Assembly (NCBI GenBank): GCA_008729055.1
Contig: SDUX01000005.1
Location: 3,247,062-3,311,061 of the forward strand
Direction: 5' to 3'
From: Pyropia haitanensis
Lineage: Eukaryota; Rhodophyta; Bangiophyceae; Bangiales; Bangiaceae
Length of the DNA stretch: 64,000 bases
Every line of letters starts with the position of its first letter. Within the stretch, counting starts at the first letter, position 1. The notes beneath the pieces are model-generated. The model was not told the origin of the DNA. It searched no databases and was given only the letters and a program-made list of their open reading frames with translations. The position numbers and the translations under genes were made by a program. Below, in pieces: positions 23,267 to 33,307 of this stretch.

Positions 23267-23271
23267 TTGGT
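23267..23271. repeat. Target-site duplication of LTR-1, left
   Basis: TTGGT, repeated at 31908-31912 on the other side of LTR-1. The uninterrupted site in copy 3 (near 48915-48925) has it once. Confidence 0.9.
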
Positions 23272-23892
23272 TGTAGCGTTATTGGCCGTTCTGCGGCCCT
23301 TGTCCGCCCCGCGTCGCCACCGCCAGAGAACAGAGGGCTACCAGAAGGAACGGGCCAGGGAGTCCCACACACACTTGCCCACCTCAACAGCCAGAGGTAA
23401 GGGAAAAGGCTAAAGCCCAAGGGGAAGGAGAACCCAAAGCAACGTTGTTTTACAAGAAGGATCTCGCGTGGCCCGCGGGCCAAGCCCCTAAAAGCTCTCC
23501 ACACCACCCTCCGAGGGGCCACCAGGGCGCCCCCTCTCAGGGGCGCCTCCAGCGGGCCAAGTGCCAGCGTGCACCTGCCCCGCCGGGGCACCCCGCTCCA
23601 CGCTAAAATCCCTCCACTCAGATGCAAGCGAAAAACCCTCACACAGATGCAATCCGCCCAAAAACCCAATGGGAAAAAAGGGCGAAAAGCACGAAATCAC
23701 GCAGTGAAAATCGATCAGAACAAATGCAAGAGAAACCGTAAGTAGCAGGCCACCAAGTCCAACCAGGGGAAGGGCCGCCACAACCGCCACCCGGATCGAG
23801 TCCGCCACCATGCCACCGCGGGCCGCCAGGTAACGCGGGACCGCCGCAACGTAGGCCTCGTCAGACCGCCACCAGAGGCCCCAAACGCTACA
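23272..23892 (-). repeat. LTR-1 3' LTR (621 bp)
   Basis: Same sequence as 31287-31907. In element orientation this is the downstream LTR. The interior next to it (23893 on, read on -) gives a purine-rich GAAGGGGCCA, a possible but weak polypurine tract. Confidence 0.95.
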
Positions 23893-24104
23893 TGGCCCCT
23901 TCACCGAGGCCGAGCGTCCCCGCCGGCCGCACTCAAGGGTGGCACGCGTGAGAGGCCTCCCGGAGAGGAGGGCCGCCAGCAGGGTAGACCTGGGAGGGTG
24001 TCGGGGTGGGCCAGCGGAGAGGGGGAGAGAGGGGGGGGGAGTGTCGGCCACCGAGGGGTACATAACGGCCTCGTCCGCGCGCTGGCCTCGTCAGGCCGCC
24101 GCAT

Positions 24105-24960
24105 GTGTCTCGGCCACCACACCGCCCGCCACAATCCGCTCGTCCCCGTCGTGTAGGCCGTCCTCTTCCTCGTGGCCGGCCTCTCCGCTTCCCCTTGTCC
24201 GCCCCTTTCTCACCACCACCACGTCGGCCTGTCCGCCCTGGCCGACGGGGTCGAGTCGTGGCAACGGAGGGCCTCGAGGCGCTGCCGTACCGGCAAGTGG
24301 TGGGCCCGCTCGTCAACACCCACGACGGCGTCCACCTTCACGGCCTCCTCCGCGCCGACCGGCAGCCAAGGTAAGTGTCGCCGACGGTGGGGGAGGGAAA
24401 GAGGGACAAGAGGGGAGAGAGGGCACCGACGGCCGCCACCACCGTGGCCACCAGGCACACTGACCGTCGACCTTGGCCCTCTTGTCTCGCCTCCGTGGCC
24501 GTGGTTGGCTCCCCGCGTCTGCTCCTTGCGGCCGTCTTGTTCCATCACCCCGTACGGCCCACTTTCCCGCGAGGGCCCTCGACCAGGTGTCCACCCTCAT
24601 GTCGGGGGCCAAGACGGGCGCCAAGGACGACAAGGTCAAGGCCCACGAGAAGATCAAGAAGATGGTCAGGATGGCCGAGGGGAGAGGAGGAGCGGGAGGA
24701 GGAGGGGGGGGGGGCCGCCGGCGTCGCCTGCGTCGCCGCGGGCCAAGTGGGACCGTGCCGGCCGTCCTCGTGCCCCGGGTCTTGGGGTCGTCGCGTTCGG
24801 CCCGACGGTGGCCGACGTCATGAGCACGTAGGGCACCGTCAGGTTGGCCAACACCGATGGGAAGAGTGGACGTCACGGGCGGGGGGACGGAGGACGCCGC
24901 CGGGGAAAGACACGACTGTAAGCAATCGATCCCGCCAGGTGCGTTGCAGCCCCAAATAAA
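24105..24960 (+). other. Possible spliced antisense gene inside LTR-1
   Basis: Between pol and the 3' LTR the opposite strand shows signs of coding. A frame reading VVATEGLEALPYRQVVGPLV and then HGLLRADRQP ends at a consensus 5' splice site, CCAAG followed by GTAAGT at 24371. A matching 3' site, AG at 24573-24574, would remove 204 bp. Joining there keeps phase and leads into ALDQVSTLMSGAKTG and then KVKAHEKIKKMVRMAEG. An AATAAA lies at 24955-24960. I see no start codon that settles the 5' end and no known domain. On - the region after pol also has open frames (24873-25214 and 24313-25236), so the true strand is uncertain. Confidence 0.35.
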
Positions 24961-25226
24961 GTTGCCCCTTGATTTGACAGTGTTGCAACGGCCCGAATCC
25001 GGTCGGACCGCATCGGAAGAAGACGGGACTTGGCGGAAATGGAAGCCGGGGAGCAAGATGGGCGTGACGACGGCCACGTGGCAAAAGTAGCCCCCCTTTT
25101 TCGAACAGTCTTGGCTTCGACCATGGCACGTCGCCTCTCCGACATAACACCGGTGGCCCCATAGTACCCTTGACTCAGCGGTGTAGCCGGGCGGTCCGGC
25201 AGGAAGGTCGCCATGTCGCGGCCGCC

Positions 25227-28200
25227 TCAGGCCCACGAAAAGCCCGGGTCTATCGTGAGGGCCTCCACCAAACTCATGGGGTCGCTCGGGTCTGCGGCCA
25301 CGTCCAACTCCTCGCCCGGATGGCAGAGCTCATAGAGGGGGCCCCAAAGGGCTCTTATCTCGCCGGCCGTAGGGGGAACCGCGACGCCCATCCGCCGGCA
25401 GTATTCGGCCACCTTGCGCTCGTCGAGCCTGTCGTGGGGCTCCCAGGTATCCTCGTCGGCCGCGTAACCCCACCAGCGCACGAGTAGCCAAAGCTTGCCC
25501 TCCTCGTCGTGCGTGTAGTCCACGAAGCGCTCCCAAACAAATTGTTGGCCCGTCTCGGTGTGGTCCCACGGCACCGCTAGGCCTTGTGGTCCGCGCAGGA
25601 TGGTCGAGGAGTCCACTTGGTCCTTCGGGGTGGGGGCGCGCGCCACGTTGTCCCCACTGACCCGCTCAGGATGGCCACCCATCATAACCGTAAACGTGTG
25701 GGTGTCTCGGCCGACAATCTGGAAAGGCCCCAAGACAGTCTCGTCCAACTTCTTGGGGTGTTGGATGTTGGCGTCGACGTAGGCCCAGTCACCCACGCGT
25801 AGGGTCTTGTTGACGGGCCTCACCCTCTTGTCGTAGGCCCGCTTGTACCTCCGCTGCGTTGCAGCCAAGGCCTTCCGCACCTGGTGGGTCAGGTTCCTCA
25901 GGCGGGCCCGATAATACTCCCGAGCGGCCCGCGGTGACTGGGGGACCTCCTTGGGGTACGGGCTGGCCGGCAAACGCTCGAGGGAGAGGTTGCGGACCCT
26001 CTCGGGGGCCGCGAATTCCAAGGGGGCGACGCCGGTGCTCTGCTGCGGCCGGGAGTTGTAGGCCAAAGAGAGAACAGAGACCAACTCGTCCCACGACTCC
26101 TGGTGCTCCGACACGTAGGCCTTCAGCTGCGCCACGATGGTCCGATTGTAGCGTTCCACTTGGCCTTGCGTCTGCGGATGGTAGGCCGTGGAGGTCAGGT
26201 GACGGATGCCCAACATACCGCAGAAGCCCCGGAAGAAGGTGGAGGCCAACTGGGGGCCATTATCCGTCAACAGCGTGTCGGGGGGCCCATAGGAGGCCAC
26301 CCACGTGTCGCAAAACGCCGAGGCCACTGTCTCCGCGTTTTCCCGGGGGATGGGGGCCACCCGCGTAAGCTTGGAGAAGCGGTCCACGATGACCAACAGG
26401 AAACGGTTGCCGCTGGCCGTTGTGGGCAGTGGGCCCAACAAATCCAGGCACACGTCCGCAAGGGCCTCCGACGCGGGGAAGAGGCGTAGCGGGGCTGTCC
26501 GTCGACGGCCCCTAACCTTGCTCTTCGCGCACACATTGCAGTTGGCTACGTAGTCGTACACGTCGGCCGCCATGGCCTCCCAGTAGTAGGTCCGCCGCAT
26601 GGAGGCGTACATCTTGTTGACCCCGGGGTGGCCGGCGTGGGCCGGCATGTGCTCCAGAGTGAGAACTTCTTGGCGTAGGCCCTCCGGCACATAAACTTGG
26701 ACCGACTTGTCCAAAGGGCTCAGCCGGACGAGTAGGCCATCGGGGGTCTCCCCGAACCTTGAGTGGGCGTTCTTGTCCATCTCTGCCCTCACAGACTGGC
26801 AGCGGATGTCCGTCGATTGGGCCTTCACAAGCCTCTCGAGCGTCAGCGGGGGGTAGCCCTTGTTAGTCTTGGGGTCGGGGGCCACCCACCCGCGAGCAAA
26901 GTTGGCCAGTGTGAGGCACGGGATCTCCTCCGGGATGGGGCTCAAGTCGGCCCCCGAGGTAGTCAGCCTCGACATCGTGTCCGCCGCATGGTGGGCCGCC
27001 CCGCTCCGGGTCTCCACCAGGTAGTCAAACTCGGCCAACCGTAACCTCCATTGGGCTAACCGGCCGTGAGCCCCGTCCATGTGGAGCATCCACTTGAGAG
27101 CCGTGTGGTCTGTCCGCACAATAAACCGAGTTCCCAACAGGTAGGGCCGAAGAAGGAAGAGGGCCCACACGACGGCGAGGCACTCCCGCTCCGTCGTGCT
27201 GTAGTTCCTCTCGGCCGACGACAGGGGCCTACTCCAGTACCCGACGGGCTCGTGGCCGCCTCCGGGCTGCTCTTGGAGTAGGACGCAGCCCACTTGGGCC
27301 GCACTGGCGTCGGTGTCCACGGTGTATTGGCCCGTCCGTCGCGGCAAGGCCAAAATGGGCGTGTGGGTCAGCCGCCACTTGAGATCTTCGAAGGCCTTGA
27401 CCTGCTCCTCATTGAACTTGGGCAGCGGGTCGGCCACCTTAGAACTTGTGAGGGCCGTCAACGGCCTGGCGACGGCGGCGTAGTCCTTCACAAACCTCCG
27501 ATAGACATTACACATGCCAAGGAAACTTCGCAGGCTCTTCTTGGTCGTTGGGGGCTCGGCTTTCCGTAGCCCCACGAGGTTCTTCTCGTTCACCCTGACG
27601 TGGCCCTTGCCGACGATGTGGCCCAGATACTCGACCTCCTCCTGGAAGAGGAAGCACTTGCTGGCCTTGAGGGATATGCCGGCCTTCGCAATTAACGAGA
27701 AGACCTCCTCCAGGTGGCCCACGTGCTCTTGGGCCGATCTTGAGAAGACGATCACGTCGTCCAGGTAGACAAGCACGGACTTCCACTTGAGGCCCGCGAG
27801 GAGCATGTCGATGGCCCGCTGGAAGGTCGCGGGTGCATTGGTGAGGCCGAAGGGAAGGCGAACGTATTTGTAGGTCCCCTCGTGGCACGTAAACGTAGTC
27901 TTGTCCTGGTCCTCGACGGCCACCGGGATCTGCCAATAGCCCATGTTACAGTCCAACACGGAGAACACGGTGGCCTCGCCCAAGAAGTCAATACAATCGT
28001 CCATCCTGGGCAGAGGGTACGTGTCTTTGACCGTCATGTCGTTGAGCCTTCTGTAGTCCACGCAGAACCTCGGAGATCCGTCGGGCTTGGGGACGATGAC
28101 CACCGGGAAGGACCACTCGGCCTGCGAAGGCTCGATGACGCCCAGCTTAAGTTGCTTGGCCACTTGGTCCGCGATGAGCCCTCGGTGGTAGAGGCCCGTC

Positions 28201-29447
28201 CGGTAAGGTTGTGAACGCACGGGTCGAGACCCCGGGGCCAACGTGATCCGGTGCGGCGTGATGTCCATGCGGCCCAGAGTCCCGTCCCATAATCCTTGGT
28301 AGCGGCCGACCAAATCTCGGACGGCCTCATGCAACTCGGGGGGGATCAACTCGTAGGCCACCCGTGGCAACTTGGAGCCGTCTTGAACTTGGGCCGCGGA
28401 TTCGTCCGGCGGGGGAGGAGCGTCGGGGGCCTGTCCTGGGTTGAGACTGGGCCCATGCGATCCACCACCGTCGGCCTGCGGCCCTTGAGTCACCTCTGCT
28501 ACCGTGTCGGCCCCTTCACCGAGGGGTGAGCACGTCCCATCGTCGGCCTCGTAGACGGGCCCGTGGTAGGGCTCAACAAGGCCCACGACGAAGCCCTTGG
28601 GGAGGTTGACAGGCCTCGCGGAGATGTTGGTCAAGTAGAACCGGAATACTCGTCGGGCCTTGACGTCGGCCAACGCGTTGTGTAATAAAATCCCCTTCTC
28701 GGCCATCTTCGCTGGCCGTTCCCGTAATAGACACCGCCCCGTCGTCCCGCAGTGGCCAAAGACAGCCTGGACAGAGTAGGGCTCCACGGTGACCGACCGG
28801 GAAAGGCTTAGGGCGGCCGGGTTAAGTCGTAGGGAAGGGGCCCTCTGCTGCGGGGCCGCTTGTTCCTTGCCCGTCCACGCCCTGACGGCGGAAGTGAGGG
28901 AACCGTCATACCACAGGACGGCCTCCGTCCCCGGGTAGATGGCCTTCACGTACTCCTTCTGGAAGTCCATCCCGAGGATAACAGGGACGGAGAGGGCCTT
29001 GACAACCAAGAAGGAAAACACCATGGCCTTTCCCTCCACGAGGACGGTCGTCTCGAGCACCGCGCAGGCCCGTAGTAGTTGCCCCGAGGCGTCGCACACT
29101 CGGGTTGACTTCGGGGGCCGGTAAGCATAGCGCCGCCAGCCCTCAGGAAGGAAGTCCTCACGGATAACGCTTGGGCCCGCGCCGGTGTCCAAGACTGCCC
29201 GGGTTGGTTGGGCCTTGTGCCGATGAGTCAACTGGATGGCCGTCTCAATCTCAAAGTTTCTCTTACGAAGAACAAGGAGGGTCCCCTTAAACGCATAGGG
29301 GGCCCCACGATGGTACTCCTCCGGCCCATAAGCAGGGGCCCGACGGCGAAGTACAGGAGGGCAACAGGAAGTCGTAGATGCAAACGTAGTAGGCGTGCAG
29401 GTTCTATCCCAGGGGCGGGGAGTAGGCGAAAACCCACTCCCCGCTAG
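25227..29447 (-). CDS. pol: LTR-1 pol polyprotein (PR-RT-RNase H-IN-chromodomain)
   Basis: Open from at least 29447, in the -1 frame relative to gag and passing across the gag stop, so -1 frameshifting is the likely route. There is no ATG at the start. From the TTG at 29231 there are 1,334 codons. Aspartic protease has LDTGAG near codon 14 and VILGMDF. RT has RFCVDYRRLN, LPFGLTNAPATFQR and the catalytic YLDD near codon 490. RNase H has VDTDASA near 640 and TDHTALKWM. Integrase has an H-H-C-C zinc finger (HAGHPG to CNVC), D in DVCLDLLG (about 925), D in LLTDNGPQ, and E in QVERYNRT. The C-terminal chromodomain includes LLVRWWGYAADEDTWEP (about 1250). That makes it a chromovirus, whose integrase tail is expected to read histone marks. 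No stops or frameshifts seen. Confidence 0.93.
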   Translation of the reverse strand, partial: LAGSGFSPTPRPWDRTCTPTTFASTTSCCPPVLRRRAPAYGPEEYHRGAPYAFKGTLLVLRKRNFEIETAIQLTHRHKAQPTRAVLDTGAGPSVIREDFLPEGWRRYAYRPPKSTRVCDASGQLLRACAVLETTVLVEGKAMVFSFLVVKALSVPVILGMDFQKEYVKAIYPGTEAVLWYDGSLTSAVRAWTGKEQAAPQQRAPSLRLNPAALSLSRSVTVEPYSVQAVFGHCGTTGRCLLRERPAKMAEKGILLHNALADVKARRVFRFYLTNISARPVNLPKGFVVGLVEPYHGPVYEADDGTCSPLGEGADTVAEVTQGPQADGGGSHGPSLNPGQAPDAPPPPDESAAQVQDGSKLPRVAYELIPPELHEAVRDLVGRYQGLWDGTLGRMDITPHRITLAPGSRPVRSQPYRTGLYHRGLIADQVAKQLKLGVIEPSQAEWSFPVVIVPKPDGSPRFCVDYRRLNDMTVKDTYPLPRMDDCIDFLGEATVFSVLDCNMGYWQIPVAVEDQDKTTFTCHEGTYKYVRLPFGLTNAPATFQRAIDMLLAGLKWKSVLVYLDDVIVFSRSAQEHVGHLEEVFSLIAKAGISLKASKCFLFQEEVEYLGHIVGKGHVRVNEKNLVGLRKAEPPTTKKSLRSFLGMCNVYRRFVKDYAAVARPLTALTSSKVADPLPKFNEEQVKAFEDLKWRLTHTPILALPRRTGQYTVDTDASAAQVGCVLLQEQPGGGHEPVGYWSRPLSSAERNYSTTERECLAVVWALFLLRPYLLGTRFIVRTDHTALKWMLHMDGAHGRLAQWRLRLAEFDYLVETRSGAAHHAADTMSRLTTSGADLSPIPEEIPCLTLANFARGWVAPDPKTNKGYPPLTLERLVKAQSTDIRCQSVRAEMDKNAHSRFGETPDGLLVRLSPLDKSVQVYVPEGLRQEVLTLEHMPAHAGHPGVNKMYASMRRTYYWEAMAADVYDYVANCNVCAKSKVRGRRRTAPLRLFPASEALADVCLDLLGPLPTTASGNRFLLVIVDRFSKLTRVAPIPRENAETVASAFCDTWVASYGPPDTLLTDNGPQLASTFFRGFCGMLGIRHLTSTAYHPQTQGQVERYNRTIVAQLKAYVSEHQESWDELVSVLSLAYNSRPQQSTGVAPLEFAAPERVRNLSLERLPASPYPKEVPQSPRAAREYYRARLRNLTHQVRKALAATQRRYKRAYDKRVRPVNKTLRVGDWAYVDANIQHPKKLDETVLGPFQIVGRDTHTFTVMMGGHPERVSGDNVARAPTPKDQVDSSTILRGPQGLAVPWDHTETGQQFVWERFVDYTHDEEGKLWLLVRWWGYAADEDTWEPHDRLDERKVAEYCRRMGVAVPPTAGEIRALWGPLYELCHPGEELDVAADPSDPMSLVEALTIDPGFSWA

Positions 29448-31135
29448 GCTTCCCCCGACGACGGGGGAGGGCCGGCCGGCTTGGCCCGCGTCACGTGGGC
29501 CTCCCGACGGGCGTTCTTCTCCTTGTCGGACTGATCAATCCCGTCCACTAGGGCCTGCACCACGGCGATGCGGGTCCGTCGATTGACGTCCCGCTGCGCG
29601 CGGTAGCTGGCCTCGTCGGCCACCTTCTTGTGGCCCCGCGTAGAGTTGAGGAAGGCGTCGCGGGCCTTCACCACTTGGTCGCGCTGGACGGCCGACAACT
29701 TGGGGCACTGGTGGGCCATGTGACCGGCCTCCCAGCACACGTAGCAACGTAGGGGCCCACGGGCCTCCGGCGTCCGAGCCGCCAGGTGACGACGAGTGGC
29801 GGGCTCATACGCCCATTCGGAAGAAGTCGCCCGTCCATTCCGTCGGCCCGACGTGCCTTGATCGATCTCTTGACGGCCTTCCATCGCATCCATGGCCATC
29901 ATTGGAAGTCGTGGCCGGGGGGTCGCCGGGCGGGGGCCAAACGAAGACCGTCGGCCTCCATCCGACTCCTTGGAGCTCCCCTTGGCCAACTCAATCACCT
30001 CCTTGGCCGCCTTGAACTTGCCGGCCGTATAGGTGACCAGCCTCTGGTAGGTGCACGAGGGCTCGTTGTAGACAAACGCGTCCGTCCGAAGGAACTCCGG
30101 TAGGCCTTGAATAAGCTGCTGCTTCATGGTGCCCTCCGAGTGAATATTCCCGCAGGACTCCGAGAGGCCACGCAGCCGAAGGGAAAAGGCCTCGACGGAC
30201 TCGTCGGCCTCCTTGGTCGCCCGACTAAACTTGTCCTGCGCCAGGGCCAACGTGTGGGGCTCCGCGTAGGTCTCCAAGAACCAGTTGATGGCCTCGGGGT
30301 AGGAAGTGATGGCCGCCCCGCTTGTGGCACCCGTAGAGTCAGGGAGGGCCCGCGTGTATCGGGCCTCCGCGTCCCCGGAAAGGAAGTGGGGAACCACGTA
30401 GAGGGCCATCCCCTCCGAAACACCGTTGTCGTCGCAGGCCTTGGTAAACTTGCGAAGCCATGAGAAGACCTTCAAAGGCTCCTTGCCCGAAAAGGGAGGA
30501 AAGCCCCCAAAAGAGTGTTTCACGTTCTTGGCCATCCGCCCCACCTTGCCGGCTTCCTTGGCCCCATAGGCCTCAAAGCGGTTCCGAAGGCGGTAGGTGT
30601 TGTAGTCCAGCACCCGCGAAAAGCGATCGTCGGCCGCCGCGATAACTTGAGGCCCTGCGGAGGTCGGCGATTCACCTTGATCATGACGGCCCACGTCATC
30701 CTCGTTGGCCGACGAGGACGACGACTCCCCAGAAGAGCCCGACGAGGAGTGTCGGCGACGCCGCGAGCGGCGTCGGGCCTTGGGGCCACCCTTCTTCTTG
30801 CTTGTGCGGGACCCACCGGCTTCCGCCGGTTGGCCCACTTGATCCTCAGCAACCGACGGCGTGATGGCGGCTTGGCTGGCCGTCACCGCGCGGGACACCT
30901 CGGCCAAGATGTCCGTCCGAAAGTCATCGAGGACCGACCGTAGTTCAATTGGCCCCAAAGATGGAGAGCCACGGCGAGGCCCCCCGTAGGGCGGAGTAAG
31001 AGAGCGGCGGAGGGGAATCCCCGTTGGCACACCACGACCACGACCGGCCGTGGGGCCTCCGCCACCCGCAGGAGTAACTCGGGACACGTCCGACGGCGCA
31101 CCGCGGCCCCTACCACCGGGAGGGAGATCCGCCAT
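29444..31135 (-). CDS. gag: LTR-1 gag
   Basis: 563 codons from the ATG at 31135. The frame is open further upstream into the LTR, but this is the first ATG after the primer-binding site. A Gly/Arg-rich start is followed by a Ser/Arg-rich acidic linker and the capsid-like core, which includes FPPFSGKEPLKVFSWLRKF and DKFSRATKEADESVEAFSLR. A CCHC zinc knuckle, CYVCWEAGHMAHQC, lies near the C-terminus. It ends at TAG 29446-29444, and pol overlaps in the -1 frame. A short G-run lies just before the stop. The role is particle assembly and RNA packaging. Confidence 0.9.
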   Translation of the reverse strand: MADLPPGGRGRGAPSDVSRVTPAGGGGPTAGRGRGVPTGIPLRRSLTPPYGGPRRGSPSLGPIELRSVLDDFRTDILAEVSRAVTASQAAITPSVAEDQVGQPAEAGGSRTSKKKGGPKARRRSRRRRHSSSGSSGESSSSSANEDDVGRHDQGESPTSAGPQVIAAADDRFSRVLDYNTYRLRNRFEAYGAKEAGKVGRMAKNVKHSFGGFPPFSGKEPLKVFSWLRKFTKACDDNGVSEGMALYVVPHFLSGDAEARYTRALPDSTGATSGAAITSYPEAINWFLETYAEPHTLALAQDKFSRATKEADESVEAFSLRLRGLSESCGNIHSEGTMKQQLIQGLPEFLRTDAFVYNEPSCTYQRLVTYTAGKFKAAKEVIELAKGSSKESDGGRRSSFGPRPATPRPRLPMMAMDAMEGRQEIDQGTSGRRNGRATSSEWAYEPATRRHLAARTPEARGPLRCYVCWEAGHMAHQCPKLSAVQRDQVVKARDAFLNSTRGHKKVADEASYRAQRDVNRRTRIAVVQALVDGIDQSDKEKNARREAHVTRAKPAGPPPSSGEA

Positions 31136-31265
31136 GTTGGCCGTCGACACTCGACTGGTAGGCCACTTGTAGCTCAAGAGAAGAACAGGAACCGAAGAAC
31201 AAAGATGGCCCGCTACAAAAGAAAAAGGAGAAGGGCGTCCTGGTTCAGGAGATGATGTTGCCCCT

Positions 31266-31282
31266 CCCCTGCTGCTCCACCA
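31266..31282 (-). promoter_or_regulatory. LTR-1 primer-binding site
   Basis: Read on -, TGGTGGAGCAGCAGGGG lies four bases after the 5' LTR. It starts TGG, as expected for pairing with a tRNA CCA end. The identical 17 bases occur at the same place in LTR-2, although the LTRs are unrelated. Pairing would need a tRNA whose 3' end is CUGCUCC, then A, then CCA; I did not assign which tRNA. Confidence 0.8.
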
Positions 31283-31286
31283 TTTA

Positions 31287-31907
31287 TGTAGCGTTATTGG
31301 CCGTTCTGCGGCCCTTGTCCGCCCCGCGTCGCCACCGCCAGAGAACAGAGGGCTACCAGAAGGAACGGGCCAGGGAGTCCCACACACACTTGCCCACCTC
31401 AACAGCCAGAGGTAAGGGAAAAGGCTAAAGCCCAAGGGGAAGGAGAACCCAAAGCAACGTTGTTTTACAAGAAGGATCTCGCGTGGCCCGCGGGCCAAGC
31501 CCCTAAAAGCTCTCCACACCACCCTCCGAGGGGCCACCAGGGCGCCCCCTCTCAGGGGCGCCTCCAGCGGGCCAAGTGCCAGCGTGCACCTGCCCCGCCG
31601 GGGCACCCCGCTCCACGCTAAAATCCCTCCACTCAGATGCAAGCGAAAAACCCTCACACAGATGCAATCCGCCCAAAAACCCAATGGGAAAAAAGGGCGA
31701 AAAGCACGAAATCACGCAGTGAAAATCGATCAGAACAAATGCAAGAGAAACCGTAAGTAGCAGGCCACCAAGTCCAACCAGGGGAAGGGCCGCCACAACC
31801 GCCACCCGGATCGAGTCCGCCACCATGCCACCGCGGGCCGCCAGGTAACGCGGGACCGCCGCAACGTAGGCCTCGTCAGACCGCCACCAGAGGCCCCAAA
31901 CGCTACA
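31287..31907 (-). repeat. LTR-1 5' LTR (621 bp)
   Basis: Upstream LTR in element orientation. I saw no difference from 23272-23892. Confidence 0.95.
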
Positions 31908-31912
31908 TTGGT
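31908..31912. repeat. Target-site duplication of LTR-1, right
   Basis: TTGGT; see 23267-23271. Confidence 0.9.
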
Positions 31913-32260
31913 GGCTGCGGCGGTGGCGGCCGCAATGGTGGCGAGTTGGCCGTCGCAGTCGCGGCCGCCGCAATGGTCGCCGCGACGGTGGCGGCGCCGA
32001 CGGTGGGCAGATGGCGGTGACCGTCGCGGAGATGGCGGCGGCCGACAGCGTGCGCCGAGGGTGGTCGTGACGACGCCGATGCGGATGCGGAGCGCAGCAC
32101 AGCACCGAGCACTGGGTCCGATCAGTCATTTCGGGGCCGCCGGCGGCCCCCCCCCCCTCGAACACCGCGCCACACGCCCCCCCCCCCAGAGGAGCACCCC
32201 ACGCGGCACCGACCGTCGCGTCGAATCAGCCGGTTCCAGGCCACTGGCGCCCCCCCGCCC

Positions 32261-32470
32261 CTCAAACAGCACACCAGAAACGGCCCCCCCCGCAAGAATC
32301 CGGGCCAGCGGCTAGGGGGGCTGGTGCGGATCGGCCATCCCGGGGTCGTTGGCGCCCCCCACCCCTCAAACAGCACACCGCAAGCGGCCCCCCCCACAAG
32401 AATCCGGGCCAGCGGCTACGAGCGCTGGTGCGGATCGGCCATTCCGCGGCCGTTAGCGCCCCCCCCCATC
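32261..32470. repeat. Short tandem repeat in right arm of copy 2
   Basis: Two units of about 104 bp, starting CTCAAACAGCACACC at 32261 and 32365. They share GCAAGAATCCGGGCCAGCGGC-type and GGTGCGGATCGGCC-type segments separated by C-runs. A more diverged unit precedes them. The same array is in copy 3 (about 49270-49470). Confidence 0.75.
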
Positions 32471-33307
32471 CAAAATCACGCTCCACGGCCGCCGCGCAGG
32501 GCCGCCGCCGCCCCCCCATACCCCCTGGAAGACCAGCCATCGGGCCGACGCGAAGCGAGCGCCCCGAGGCTGCTGTTTGCGCCCCCGTCGCCCGATCGAG
32601 CGGCTGATTGGCCACGCCCGGCCGCCCCACAACCTGGCCCACTCCTCCTGGACGACATGAGCACAGCTGCGCACGGTGCGTGTTGGCGGTCGTCGACACC
32701 AGGCTGCCAGACGTGTGACAGCCCCCAGCCAGAAGGATCCACGCGAGAGGGCGCCAGCAACTGTGCCGATCGGGCCGGCACAGCACCATCATACGCCCCC
32801 CCTGCAGTGCGCTCCAAAACGTCGGTACAACCGTCGAATCATGTCTCAAAGCTTTCAAACGTGCCGCGAAACATTCAAAGCGGGCCAGTTCTAGCCCAAT
32901 ATGGCGTCCCACAAGCCGAAACGAGATGGTCTGGACCATCTCGGAAACGAAGTAGGAGGGGAAGATCGTTTCCGACGTGGTATAGACCAACTCGCCCCCA
33001 TCTCTGTTGTGTACGTGGCACTCGAGAATTGAATCAACTACACCAACTCCATTTCCGTCTGAATCCTAATCGACGGCCCAAATCGGGCCTCTACAGGAGA
33101 CCCACGAGCCCGTGCTGCGCTCCCATTGGCCGACAAGGTTTCGAAAGGCACGTGGCGTCTGAAACGAAAAATTTCGAAAATATAAGCGAGATGGTCGCGA
33201 GTTGGTACGCCATCGTTGGAAACACTCTGAGGAGCACTGCGCTGGCTGGAGAGGCCCAGGGGCATTGAAAAAATGCGTTTGTGAAAATGCCTTGAGACCA
33301 TCCTCAG

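Larger units (their letters stand above)
23272..31907 (-). mobile_element. LTR-1: complete Ty3/Gypsy chromovirus
   Basis: 8,636 bp in minus orientation. It has two 621-bp LTRs that begin TG and end CA with inverted ends (TGTAGCGTT/AACGCTACA type), a TSD TTGGT, a primer-binding site, gag and pol. Pol order is protease, RT, RNase H, integrase, chromodomain. The LTRs look identical base for base, and gag and pol are uninterrupted, so it inserted recently and may be active. It sits in the right arm of copy 2, and copy 3 shows the empty site. A 1.3-kb region between the pol stop and the 3' LTR is longer than most chromoviruses need. Confidence 0.95.
14677..33307 (-). mobile_element. Harbinger-like composite repeat, copy 2 (split by LTR-1)
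   Basis: Defined by comparison with copy 3 (45767-53215). Similarity starts at GTGGGGATGTCTGC and ends at GAGACCATCCTCAG in both, while flanks differ. The two ends form a weak inverted repeat (TGGGGATG-TCT against TGAGGATGGTCT). Without LTR-1 and its TSD the unit is about 10 kb. It carries a minisatellite, a Myb/SANT-like gene on + and a broken transposase on -, convergent as in copy 1. The right arm beyond the transposase (31908-33307) holds no gene. The strand given is that of the transposase. I did not find a convincing target-site duplication. Confidence 0.65.

Noticed and set aside
23488..24063. Open frame in the LTR-1 LTR with membrane-like text
   Set aside because: It is contained in the LTR, repeats identically at the other LTR, and runs on into different flanks, so it is not an independent gene.
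32926..33307. Separate 380-bp MITE repeated at 52836-53215
   Set aside because: The apparent left end is only where the TIR element interrupts copy 3. In copy 2 the sequence runs on without a break, so it is the right arm of the larger repeat.
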